Shown piece by piece: positions 22,394-33,184 of a stretch of 64,000 bases of DNA (its first letter is position 1; each line of letters begins with the position of its first letter). Below the pieces are notes generated by a model. It saw only the letters and a list, made by a program, of their open reading frames with translations. It was not told where the DNA came from and ran no database searches. A program made the translations under genes and the position numbers. The stretch is from positions 3,038,001 to 3,102,000 of the forward strand of contig CM046345.1 in the NCBI GenBank assembly GCA_025403435.1, given 5' to 3'. This DNA is from Artocarpus heterophyllus (Eukaryota; Streptophyta; Magnoliopsida; Rosales; Moraceae).

Positions 22394-23000
22394 TGTTAGA
22401 CATGTATGCTCTAAGGAGTAAAAATGTAATACATTTTTTGGAGACATTTTTATCAATAAAGAATTTATTCATTTATATATACCAAATAGTCCTCTTTACG
22501 TTCATATTTTTTGAATGTATGATAAGCAAACAGTAGTCTGAGACTGTCAGTCTAAACCTTAAGAATTGGGCATATGATGGGATGATTATGCGAAAGACAA
22601 GATTCTTAGGGTGACAGTCTAAAACATATGATCCGTAATTGAGGGAATAAAGTTGGGCGCTTTATTCATGTAAAGATTGTTATGTTGTCTATATCCCTTT
22701 TGGGAGATGGTTTGTCTTGACCATCGGAGTTGGACTCCATGAATAGAAACATTGGCACGTTGTCAAAGGTGACGATGTGTTGGATCGGGACATAAAGTGA
22801 ATTGATTTGGATTAATAATTCTGTCTTGGCAAATCGATTCACTTTAGACAATCATTTGTATTGTATCTTAATCCTGAGATGAATAATGGGCCCGTTGTCT
22901 CGACTTGTGTCTTTTGATGTACCAATGGGTGACTCCCACATCTCTATAGTGGCATGCATGCTGGTACGTTGGAGGCATGACTCTTGATAGCGTAGACTTG

Positions 23001-23264
23001 TTATTCATAGATATGGAATCCGTAACTCCTCTTTAGGAGTAATGATATCCTCTTATATGCGTTGTCCTGTAATTTGAAAACTGGAGCGCCCAACCATTTG
23101 GATACATAGGTGTAACCGAATGGTATACTATCTTTGGATGGTAAGTTTTCTAATGGTGAGACAATGGAACATAAGATAAAAATAATCGGGAAGGTAAGAC
23201 AGAACTTGTCCTTAAGCGGATTATGGATGATCATATGGGGATGCGATGCACTATGATATGTCAT
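23001..23264 (-). other. Antisense open frame in LTR D (87 codons)
   Basis: Counterpart of the open frame at 4233-4496 in LTR A, and repeated at 30626-30889 in the 3' LTR. It is antisense to the element and has no recognised domain. It is basic and hydrophobic in its first half, with the shared words SIPFGYTYVSKWL and SYGFHIYE. A second antisense frame of 61 codons (22666-22851 and 30291-30476) is also shared with LTR E (33460-33645) and, in longer form, LTR A (4646-4873). Coding status is unknown. Confidence 0.25.
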
Positions 23265-23824
23265 GGAGACTTAGCTACACGAGCTTCACAATTCTATAAA
23301 GTTCGAGAGTGCAGCTCCAAGCTTTTAGTGGAGTAGCGTTGGAGTTGATAATTGTGAAATGTATATCTAGGATATTGGGTTTCATAATTATCATGAGCTT
23401 GAACTTTATAGGTCCATTTTGGTCCCCTTTGCTAGCTCACAAAGTCCTGTAACGACACAACGTGCTTTTTCAATAATTAGTGACTTATGTTGGATTTATC
23501 AGATTGGTTTAAAATTTATAAGAATAAAATAATTCATGTCTGTTTATCGGTTGAATTAATTATGTAAGAAATTAGTTCAAGATGAACCTGTTGAATTATT
23601 GCATTCGGGTAATTCTTGTCTGTTTATCGGTTGTTTTAATTTTGGACAATTAGAACAAGATAAACTTGTAGAATTATTGTGAATTGATTTATTTTCTTAG
23701 AGATTATCTTGATAAAGTTTGTTTTGATCCGATATCTTTTCTATTGGGCTATATGAATCAAAACTGAGACTTTATCCTTTAGAATCTCGGGTGGAAAATA
23801 AAATATTCGCGGAAATTTTTTCTC

Positions 23825-23895
23825 GACAGTTTGGCCTGCCGGATGACGTGTTCGGCCTGCCTATCAGAAAGTTCGGCCTGCCGACTGACGACAGT
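23825..23895 (+). promoter_or_regulatory. U3 cluster of split inverted-repeat motifs, copia D
   Basis: Three copies close to TTCGGCCTGCCGA in about 70 bp. Arms TTCGGC and GCCGAA flank a 2-nt centre, here CT. The cluster precedes the TATA box at 24004. The 3' LTR carries the same cluster at about 31443-31512, and copies A, E, F and L have related ones. A promoter element is plausible but untested. Confidence 0.5.
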
Positions 23896-24407
23896 TAAGA
23901 TTACGCGTTTTCAAGCGGATCTTATTAGATATTGATCCGAACTTGATTCTGTTTTGATTTTTTGAGACCTAGTCTGATATGGACTGACCCTAGGACCAAT
24001 AGGTATAAAAAGAGAGTGAGTCTAATGATTTACTTAGATCAATTTGAGAGATTAAGAGTGATACTCTTCTAGTGAGCATCTGAAAACTCCCTGAGAGCTT
24101 TTGTTCACAAATCACGAACACTAGCTTTGGGTTCTCTCTGTTGGTTGGAAGGAGAGTCACCGATGGAGGAGCTGTACGTGTGAGCCCACACTCACTCTGG
24201 TTGTGGATAGAGAATAGCAAAGAAGACCAGTTGGTTGAGGCTCTTTTGGAACGTTACTTCTCTACACAGGTGGCGGAGGTTCTTCGGCACACTGAGGTTA
24301 GTAAGATCTGTTTAATTTATACATATAACATGTCAAACTTGTGTTTTGGAAAATACTCTGATGAAAAATTTTTTAAAAATTCCGCTGCGCACTTTGTTTC
24401 CAACAAT

Positions 24408-24419
24408 TGGTATCTGAGC
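24408..24419 (+). other. Primer binding site of copia D
   Basis: TGGTATCTGAGC, two bases after the 5' LTR; one mismatch to the initiator tRNA-Met site TGGTATCAGAGC. Confidence 0.92.
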
Positions 24420-24922
24420 CGAGGTTTTTACATAAATTTGCAAGTTTGTGATCATGTTATATGCATAAATTTTGTGATCTTAGTCTCTTCTATGCTTGAA
24501 TTGAATTTTATAGAGAGATGGCACTCTAGGTTTCTATATAATATATAAATATTGTCATGGATTATGTGGTGAATGTTTATTAATTAATTATGGTTGATTA
24601 AATTGTTGTTTAATTATTTATTAATTAATTAATACCGGTTATGGTTCCTTAGAGGTTAGAATGTGTATCTAAGTTTATTCATGTAATTAGATGGCGGACT
24701 ATCATCTCCGTCTAGGAATTGTTATTTAATTTTAATTTGTAAGAATTTTTGTAATTAAATAATTATTCGGAGAAGACGGAACGAGAAGTCAGAACTTAAA
24801 GATTGATGATGGTGCCTCCAGGTATTTCTTGAGTCTCTAATTTTATGTTTTTGAATTGTTGAAAATAAAATTGATGAATTGCATTAAAATTGTATTTTCT
24901 GGATTAAGTTTTTTTTTGCCCC

Positions 24923-25110
24923 ATTGTCGGCATGCCGGACCTCACAGTTCGGCAGGCCGAAGTTCACAGATCGGCAGGACGGACGTACGGTCCGGCAGGT
25001 CGATAATGGGGCAAAAATTTTGGTGCTCTGCCGGCAGGCCGAACCTTCATGTTCGGCAGGCCGAACCACCATGATCGGTAGGCCGATCACCCAGATCGGC
25101 CTGCCGACTG
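24923..25110 (+). promoter_or_regulatory. Leader cluster of split inverted-repeat motifs, copia D
   Basis: About seven copies of TTCGGCAGGCCGAA-like sequence lie in under 200 bp of an otherwise AT-rich untranslated leader of about 1670 nt. The arms are those of the U3 motif but the centre is AG, so the motif is in the opposite orientation. Each copy could fold as a short hairpin in RNA or bind a dimeric factor in DNA. Confidence 0.5.
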
Positions 25111-26074
25111 AGAGCTGCCAGGTGTCCAAAAAAGGTGCAATTTTTCGGTGCAGTTTTAATTTTATTTTTGGGACGATTCTGAGAAACATTAAATTTGGAT
25201 ATGACCGGAAATATGAAGTGTTCGATTCATACGGGATTGAAGACTTGAAGATGGATATTACATGAAGAAGGATACAGCTTGAGGATTCAAGGATGAAGAA
25301 TCGATAAATGTCTCGATTATTCTCTTGTAATCTTAGTTTACTATTCTTTAGGGTGAAACTATAATATTATGGTTATTATTATTTTGCTTGTAGCTTTGCT
25401 TGATTGCTTTGCTTGTCTGCATTATAATATGATTTACCATGTATATTGATAACATGCCATATAGAATAGGGAGTGCCGCTCATATTAAAATTGTTCATGC
25501 ATAATTTTAAAATAAAACCTTGACTTCAAAAGATTGAGTGGGAGAAGGTTTTCGAAGAGAGAACCTAAGGCCTCCATCGTTGGTCCATAGGAAGAACATG
25601 GTGGTCCCAACCCCTAGGAAGGGATTTCTATCATGTACCAGATTGGATCTCTGAAAGGATAAGGTATTTTAGTATGATTTATGGTTGCACACCCCTAGGT
25701 GGTGATTATAAATCATGGATAAAATATTGAAACGGTGGTTATACACTCATGTTAATTTTATTATTAACCTCCCCTAGGAGCTCTGTTAATAAAATTAATG
25801 GCCAAAGAAACGATTATTAGTATATGTTGGATCATACGAGTCCTGGATGGTATATATTAATCAGGAGGGGATCCGTGTTCCTGATTGAATTGGGCATGAC
25901 TCCCCTAGGAGCTTATTGAATTCTGAGTTGGGAATTATCGTTGTAAGGTTGTGATATTTTTAAGGTTTTGACACATAAATATATTTGTATGATTTTACAT
26001 GATTGTGTTATCTTACTAAATTATTATATATGTTTGCTTATGTTTGGTATATGATTCTTTATTGTAGATTAAAA

Positions 26075-26875
26075 ATGTCTAAAAATGCTTTATCATCAAT
26101 ACTTGACAAAAACCAATTAACTGGTGAGAATTATAACGATTGGAAACCGAACCTGGACATTGTCCTATCCTTTGAGAAACTAAAATATGTACTGACAACT
26201 CCTTATCCTCCCGAGCCTACGGGAGACTTAAGTAATGAGCAATTCCAAGCGTACGATCACTGGAAAGATGCTAATGATCAGGCCCGCTGCTATGTTATGG
26301 CTAGCATGAACAACGTGCTGCAGGCTCAACGTCAAGATTATGAGACTGCGAAGCAGATCTTGGATAATCTTGAGGACATGTTTGGAGGCCAGGCCATAAC
26401 GAAGCGGCAAGGGGCGCTTCAAAAACTCTTAAACTGTAGACAGAGACCGGGGACATATGTAAAGGAGCACATGATGTTGGTCATGGGTTACCTCGCTGAG
26501 GTACAAACCAATGGAGCCGACATCGATGCTGAAACTCAGATGACTGTGGTCTTTGAGACTCTGTCTAAGGAATTTATTCCGTTTAGAGCTACTTTTAATC
26601 TAAGCAATAGACGGGATATGACCTTGACAGAACTGATGAAACAGTTACAGGAGTTTGAACTGCTGATCAGGGAGTCTCCTGCTGGTGGAAAGGCCAACAT
26701 GGTAGCTACTTCTGGTTCCAATTCTAACTCTGGGAATGGAAAGAAGCAACGGGCCAAAAGTGGGAAGTCTTCTATTCCTGCTGCTACCAAGAGCAAAAAG
26801 AAGAAGAAGAAGAACCCAAAGAAGCTTAAGTGCTTCTTCTGTGGTAAAGTCGGGCTTCCTTTCCAAGGGAGGTAG
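26075..26875 (+). pseudogene. gag of copia D, frameshifted in the zinc knuckle
   Basis: Starts at ATG 26075 (MSKNALSSIL), the family start, after a T-rich stretch ending in TTGTAG. The frame stays open through the Gag core (ENYNDWKPNLDIVLSFEK, NVLQAQRQDYETAKQ, EHMMLVMGYL), about 255 codons in all, and a lysine-rich tail. The CCHC zinc knuckle begins CFFCGKVG and then breaks. Compared with copies A and L, 23 bp are missing after about 26855, which removes the His and last Cys and shifts the frame to a stop at 26875. Without a knuckle and with Pol out of frame, RNA packaging and Gag-Pol synthesis should fail. The rest of gag is the best preserved in the window. Confidence 0.92.
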
Positions 26876-28526
26876 GTGTGATCTTCTATATTTAGAAACT
26901 TGTTTGGTTGAGGAATCCAGTGACATTTGGGTCATAGATTCCGGTGCAACTAATCATGTTTGTGTTTCACTGCAGGGATTCAAAGAAACAAGAAGTCTAC
27001 TTCCTGAAGACTTAATGCTTCGGATGGGCGATGGATCCTTGGTCTTAGCGGAAGCAGTGGGAGATGTCCATCTTTATTTTGATAATTATAGGAGTTTAAT
27101 TTTGCAAGATTGTTTTTATGTTCCTAAATTTAAAAGGAATTTAATATCTGTATCTTCTTTATTTAAAGACTCCTACGTGGTATCTTTTAATGAAAAAGTG
27201 GTGATTTGTAAAAAAAAATCTTTTATCTGTTCTGGATGGATGCAAAATAATCTATATTTTATCAAACCTAAGATGGACTTATTGCTTAATGCTGAGATAA
27301 ATGATAATAACTCAAAAAGACTTAAAACTTCTCACTCTAATAAGACTTATCTTTGGCATTTGCGCCTTGGCCATATTAACCTAAATAGGATTCAAAGGTT
27401 GGTAAGGGATGGACCTTTAAGTCACTTAAAGGTGGAATCTATACCTCAATGTGAATCTTTTTTGGAGGGTAAAATGACCAAAAGACTATACGGGTCTAAG
27501 GGCAATAGGGCCGAAGGGGTTCTAGAACTTGTGCATAGTGATGTTTGCGGACCGATGAACATCCGGGCACGAGGAGGGTATGAGTACTTCGTCACTTTTT
27601 TTGACGATTACTCAAGATATGGGCATGTGTACCTGATGCAGCATAAAAGCAAAACTTATTATATGTTTAGGGAGTTTCGGGCTGAAGTGGAAAAGCATTT
27701 GTGTAAACCCATAAAGGCACTTCGATCGGATCGAGGTGGGAAATACCTTTCTAAAGAGTTCTTGGGACACTTGTTAGAGAATGGGATTTTGTCCCATTTG
27801 ACTGCGCCGGGCACTCCGCAGCAGAATGGCGTAGCGGAGAGAAGGAATAGGACTTTGTTGGACATGATTCGGTCCATGATGAGTTATTCATCATTGCCTT
27901 TATCCTTTTGGGGATATGCACTACAAACCGCATGTTATCTTTTGAACAATGTGCCTTCACAATTGGTTCCTAAAACTCCTCACGAGTTGTGGACAAGACG
28001 GAAGACATCCTTAAACCATATTCGCATATGGGGATGTCCGGCTCATGTCCTGTTTAAGGATCCAAATAAGTTGGAAGCACGTTCGGAAGTTTACATATTT
28101 GTAGGATATCCAAAAGGGACTAAAGGGGGTTATTTTTATAACCCAAAGGAAAATAAAGTTGTGGTTTCAACTAATGCAACTTTCCTTAAGGAGCATTACA
28201 TGGACGACTTTAAACCTCGAAGCAAAGTGGTGCTTGAGGAGTTGAGGGGTGATCCGTTCACTCCAGAGGTTCCGAATGAAACCATTCTGATCAGTGTAGA
28301 AAAACCAAACAAACCTAAACAACAACCTCAGGGGCTTCGGCGTAGTGGGAGGATCGGGCGTCAACCTAAAAGGTATATGTTCAATGGGGAAGTCTTTTTA
28401 GCTGAACCGGATGAACATGACAGGGATCCTTATACTTACATAGAAGCCATGGAGGATGTTGATTCAAGACTCTGGACAGAGGCCATGAACATAGAGATGA
28501 AGTCTATGGAGACTAATCGGGTCTAG
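26860..28526 (+). pseudogene. pol of copia D: protease and integrase
   Basis: The pol frame is open from the gag deletion to a TAG at 28524-28526. In order it shows: the protease with intact catalytic DSG (VIDSGATNHV, D at 26937); the GAG-pre-integrase region (LWHLRLGHINLNRIQRLV); the integrase core with the three acidic positions in VHSDVCGP, ALRSDRGGKY and [10 protein letters not shown]; and the copia-specific C-terminal region ([21 protein letters not shown]-like [12 protein letters not shown]). Protease would cut Gag-Pol and integrase would insert the cDNA with 5-bp target duplications, matching those seen around D, E and F. All catalytic residues appear present. The stop replaces the Trp/Gln position in the family's NxVWELVDLP-like stretch, so it is a single-base change. 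Confidence 0.93.
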
Positions 28527-30004
28527 GAGCTTGTGGATCTTCCCGAAGGGGTAAAACCCATAGGGTGTAAGTGGATCTACAAGAGGAAAAGAGGAGTGGA
28601 TGGAAAGGTCGAAACCTTTAAGGCTAGACTGGTAGCTAAGGGTTATACGCAAAAGGAAGGAATCGATTATGAGGAAACCTTTTCGCCTGTAGCCATGCTT
28701 AAGTCCATCCGGATTCTCTTGTCCATAGCTGCCTCTCTCGACTACGAGATTTGACAGATGGATGTCAAGATGGCTTTTCTGAATGGCTATCTTGATGAGT
28801 CCATTTATATGGAACAACCAGACGGGTTCAAGGTTGCGGGTCAAGAGGGTAAGGTTTGTAAGCTGCTAAAGTCTATTTATGGACTTAAGTAGGCTTCTCA
28901 TTCTTGTAACATAAGATTTGATCAAGTGATCAAGTCTTATGGGTTCTCACAAAATGTGGATGAACCATGTGTTTACAAACACATTAAGAATGAGAAGATG
29001 GTTTTTCTACTACTCTATGTAGATGACATCCTGCTAATTGGCAATGACGTTGGGGCATTGTCATCGGTCAAATTATGGTTGACCAAGCAGTTTGACATGA
29101 AAGACTTAGGTGAGGCTAATTTTGTTTTCGGTATCCAGATCTTTCGGGATAGGAAGAACAAAATGATAGCTTTGTCACAGGCCGGCTACATAGATAAAAT
29201 TCTCATGAGGTTTGCAATGCAGGATTCCAAGAAAGGTGGGCAACCATCTAGGTTTGGAATTACTCTTTCTAAGAAAGACTCTCCAAAGTCCTATGAAGAA
29301 AGAGAATACATGAAGAAGGTACCTTGTGCTTCTACAATGGGTAGTCTCATGTATGCCATGCTTTGCACTCGACCAGATATTAGCTATGCGATTGGGATTG
29401 TGAGTCGATTTCAGGCGGATCCAGGACCGAACCGTTGGGTTGCGGTAAAGCATATTTTCAAGTTCTTAAGAAGGACTCGAGGGTATATGCTTGTGTATTC
29501 GGATGAGGATTTAACTCCTCTAGGATACACTGATTCAGATTTTCAATCCTGCCTGGATTCTAGGAAGTCAACTTCAGGGTTTGTGTTTACTCTAGGTGGC
29601 GGTGCCATCAGTTGGAGAAGTGCGAAGCAAGATTGCACTTCGGATTCAACGATGGAGGCCGAGTATGTGGCATCTAGTGATGCTTCAAAAGAGCAGTGTG
29701 GCTCCGCAAGTTCCTTGGGGATCTTGAGGTAGTTCCTGGTATGGATAAAGCAGTATCACTGTACTGTGATAACAGTGCGGCGGTAGCTAATGCTAAGGAA
29801 CAAAGATTTCACAAGAAGAGTAAACATATTGATCGAAAGTATCATGTGATAAAGGACTTCATTGAGAGCGGGCATGTCACGGTGTGCAAAATCGCGTCAG
29901 AAGACAATTTAGCTGATCCATTTACGAAGACACTTACTAGGAGAGTCTTCGAGAGGCATGTGGAGGCTATGGGGATGCAAAATTTGCTTTATTTACTCAC
30001 TTAG
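28527..30004 (+). pseudogene. pol of copia D: reverse transcriptase and RNase H
   Basis: Continues from [19 protein letters not shown] through [41 protein letters not shown] and the catalytic YVDD (29016-29027), then the connection region and RNase H (ISWRSAKQDCTSDSTMEAEY, HVIKDFIESG, DPFTKTL). It ends with a stop at 30002-30004, 14 bp before the 3' LTR. Breaks: TGA at 28752-28754 (a Trp codon in sisters), TAG at 28890-28892 (Gln in sisters) and a 1-bp loss near 29690 in RNase H (KEAVW becomes KEQCG), after which the reading resumes in another frame. The enzyme would copy the RNA into cDNA. All domains are recognisable, but no continuous product can be made. Confidence 0.93.
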
Positions 30005-30006
30005 TG

Positions 30007-30018
30007 CAAGTGGGAGAT
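30007..30018 (+). other. Polypurine tract of copia D
   Basis: Reads CAAGTGGGAGAT directly before the 3' LTR. Sister copies B (near 9372) and C (near 36057) have nearly the same sequence, which primes plus-strand cDNA synthesis. Confidence 0.85.
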
Positions 30019-32029
30019 TGTTAGACATGTATGCTCTAAGGAGTAAAAATGTAATACGTTTTTTGGAGACATTTTTATCAATAAAGAATTTATTCATTTA
30101 TATATACCAAATAGTCCTATTTACGTTCATATTTGTTGAATGTATGATAAGCAAAAAATAGTCTGAGACTGTCAGTCTAAACCTTAAGAATTGGGCATAT
30201 GATGGGATGATTATGCGGAAGAAACAATTCTTAGGGTGACGGTCTAAAACATATGATCCGCAATCGAGGGAATAAAGTTGGGCGCTTTATTCATGTAAAG
30301 ATTGTTATGTTGTCTATATCCCTTTTGGGAGATGGTTTGTCTTGACCATCGGAGTTGGACTCCATGAATAGAAACATTGGCACGTTGTCAAAGGTGACGA
30401 TGTGTTGGATCGGGACATAAAGTGAATTGATTTGGATTAATAATTCTGTCTTGGCAAATCGATTCACTTTAGACAATCATTTGTATTGTATCTTAATCCT
30501 GAGATGAATAATGGGCCCGTTGTCTCGACTTGTGTCTTTTGATGTACCAATGGGTGACTCCCACATCTCTATAGTGGCATGCATGCCGGTACGTTGGAGG
30601 CATGACTCTTGATAGCGTAGACTTGTTATTCATAGATATGGAATCCGTAACTCCTCTTTAGGAGTAATGATATCCTCTTATATGCGTTGTCTTGTAATTG
30701 AAAAACTAGAGCGCTCAACCATTTGGATACATAGGTGTAACCGAATGGTATACTATCTTTGGATAGTAAGTTTTCTAATGGTGAGACAATGGAACATAAG
30801 ATAAAAATAATCGGGAAGGTAAGACAGAACTTGTCCTTAAGCCGATTATGGATGATCATATGGGGATGCGATACACTATGATATGTCATGGAGACTTAGC
30901 TACACGAGCTTCGTAATTTTATAAAGTTCGAAAGTGCAGCTCTAAGCTTTTAGTGGAGTAGCGTTGGAGTTGATAATTGTGAAATGTATATCTGGGGTAT
31001 TGGGTTTCATAATTATCATGAGCTTGAACTTTATAGGTCCATTTTGGTCCCCTTTGCTAGCTCACAAAATCCTGTAACGACACGGCGTGCTTTTCCAATA
31101 ATTGGTGACTTATGTCGGATTTATCAGATTGGTTTAAAATTTATAAGAATCAAATAATTCATGTCTGTTTATTAGTTGAATTAATTATGTAAGAAATTAA
31201 TTCAAGATAAACCTGTTGAATTATTACGTTTGGGTAATTCTTGTCTGTTTATTGGTTGTTTTAATTTTGGACAATTAGAACAAGATAAACTTGTAGAATT
31301 ATTGTGAATCGATTTATTTTCTTAGAGATTATCTTGATAAAGTTTGTTTTGATCAGATATCTTTTCTAATGGGCTATTTGAATCAAAACTGAGACTTTAT
31401 CCTTTAGAATCTCGGGTGGAAAATAAAAGATTCGTGGAAATTTTTTCTCGGCAGTTTGGCCTGCCAGATGACGTGTTCGGCCTGCCTATCATAAAGTTTG
31501 GCCTGCCGACCGACGACAGTTAAGATTACGCGTTTTCACGCGGATCTTATCAGATATTGATCCGAACTTGATTCTATTTCGATTTTTTGAGACCTAGTCT
31601 GATATGGACTGACCCTAGGACCAATAGGTATAAAAGAGAGTGAGTCTAATGATTTACTTAGATCAATTTGAGAGATTAATGGTGATACTCTTCTAGTGAG
31701 CATCTGAAAACTCCCTGAGAGCTTTTGTTCACAAATCACGAACACTAGCTTTGGGTTCTCTCTGTTAGTTGGAAGGAAAGTCACCGGTGGTAGAGCTGTA
31801 CGTGTGAGCCCACACTCACTCCGGTTGTGGATAGAGAATAGCAAAGAAGACCAGTTGGTTGAGGCTCTTCTGGAACGTTACTTCTCTACACAAGTCGCGG
31901 AGGTTCTTCGGCACACTGAGGTTAGTAAGATCTGTTTAATTTATACATATAACATGTCAAACTTGTGTTTTGGAAAATACTCTGATGAAAAATTTTTTAA
32001 AAATTCTGCTGCGCACTTTGTTTCCAACA
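30019..32029 (+). repeat. 3' LTR of copia D
   Basis: 2011 bp, nearly identical to 22394-24405, with TATAAAA at 31629-31635. It is followed by the target duplication CAATA and then by integrase sequence of element C in the correct register. Confidence 0.96.
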
Positions 32030-33184
32030 CAATATGCCTTCAAAATCTGTTCCTGAAACTCCTCATGAGCTGTGGATGGGTAGGAAGACATCCTTAAACC
32101 ATATTCACATATTGAGATGTCCGGCTCATGTCCTGTATAAGGAAGTGAACAAGTTGGAAGCACATTCAGAAGTTTGCATGTTTGTAAGATATCCAAAAGG
32201 GACTAAAGGGGGTTATTTCAATAACCCGAAAGAAAATAAAGTCGTGGTTTCAACAAATGCAAGATTCCTTGAGGAAAGTTACATGAACAACTTTAAACCA
32301 CGTAGTAAACTAGTACTCGAGGAGTTAGTGAGTGATTCAATCACTTTGGAGGTTCCTATTGAAACCAATCCAATCAATGTAGAAAAACTAACCAAACAAC
32401 AACCTTAGGAGCTTTGGTGCAGTGGAAGGATCGGGCGTCAACCCAAGAGGTATATGCTCAATGGTGAAGCCTATTTGGTTGAACCGGTTGAAATGGATCC
32501 TTACACTTACATAGAAACTATGGAAGATGTTGATTCAAAGCTCTGGATAGAAGCTTTGAACGCTAAGATGGAAGTCTGTGGAGACTAATCAAGTCTAGGA
32601 ACTTGTAGATCTTCCTGAAGGGGTAAAACCCATAGGGTATAAGTGGTCTTTAAGAGAAAAAGAAGAGCGAATGGGAATATCAAAACCTATAATGCTAGAC
32701 TAGTAGCTAAGGGATACACGCAAAAGGAAGGAATCGATTACGAGGAAACCTTTTCTCCTGTAGCCATACTTAAGTCCATTCGTATTCTCTTGTCCACAGC
32801 TACTGCTCTCAACAATAAGCTTTGGCATATGAATGTCAAGATGGCTTTCTGAATGGCTATCTTGATGAGACAATATCTATGGGGCAGCCAAACAAGTTCA
32901 AGCCTAAGGGTTAAGAGAGCAAGGTTTACAAGCTGCTAAAGTCAATTATGGACTTAAGCAGGCCTCCTATTCTTAGAATATAAGATTTGATCAGGTGATC
33001 AAGAATTATGGGTTCGAACAAAACTTGACAAACCATGTGTTTACAAACACATTAAGGATGGGAATGTGGTTTTTCTACCACTCTATGTAAATGAAATTCT
33101 ACTAATTTGCAATGACGTTGGGGCATTGTCATCAGTCAAATTATAGTTGACCAAGCAGTTTGACATGAAGAACTTAGGTGAAGG
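32030..33184 (+). pseudogene. pol remnant of copia C, part 2 (integrase end to reverse transcriptase)
   Basis: Resumes C's pol after D. The reading PSKSVPETPHELWMGRKTS (from about 32037) joins the part ending at 22393 at the family's LLNN-VPSK position. It is open to 32408, covering the integrase C-terminal region. Reverse transcriptase follows in broken frames ([20 protein letters not shown] at 32643-32852, [13 protein letters not shown], then DVKMAF with a frameshift). The catalytic box reads YVNE instead of YVDD near 33085, so it would be inactive even without the stops. It ends at NLGEG (33184), where solo LTR E begins. The last five bases GAAGG are the target duplication. Confidence 0.87.

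Larger units (their letters stand above)
22394..24405 (+). repeat. 5' LTR of copia D
   Basis: 2012 bp, TGTTAGACATG to TTTCCAACA. A TATA box TATAAAA is at 24004-24010, giving an unusually long U3 of about 1.6 kb. GC-rich split inverted-repeat motifs lie at 23825-23895, about 110-180 bp before the TATA box, with a TGACGT core (bZIP-type site) between them. Confidence 0.96.
22394..32029 (+). mobile_element. Complete Ty1/copia element D (9636 bp) nested in C
   Basis: The LTRs (22394-24405 and 30019-32029; 2012 and 2011 bp) both read TGTTAG...CCAACA. The element is flanked by a perfect 5-bp target duplication CAATA (22389-22393 and 32030-32034). The primer site is at 24408-24419 and the polypurine tract lies just before 30019. 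Internal order is long leader, gag, protease, integrase, reverse transcriptase, RNase H, the Ty1/copia order. The two LTRs differ by a few percent by eye, making D the youngest complete copy here. Even so, gag is frameshifted and pol carries three stops and a frameshift. Long LTRs and total size would fit a Tork/Angela-type lineage, but this was not tested. Confidence 0.96.

Noticed and set aside
24884..25265. Open frames on both strands over the leader GC cluster of D
   Set aside because: They arise because the motif repeats lack stop codons; all are arginine/proline-rich readings of the same repeat.
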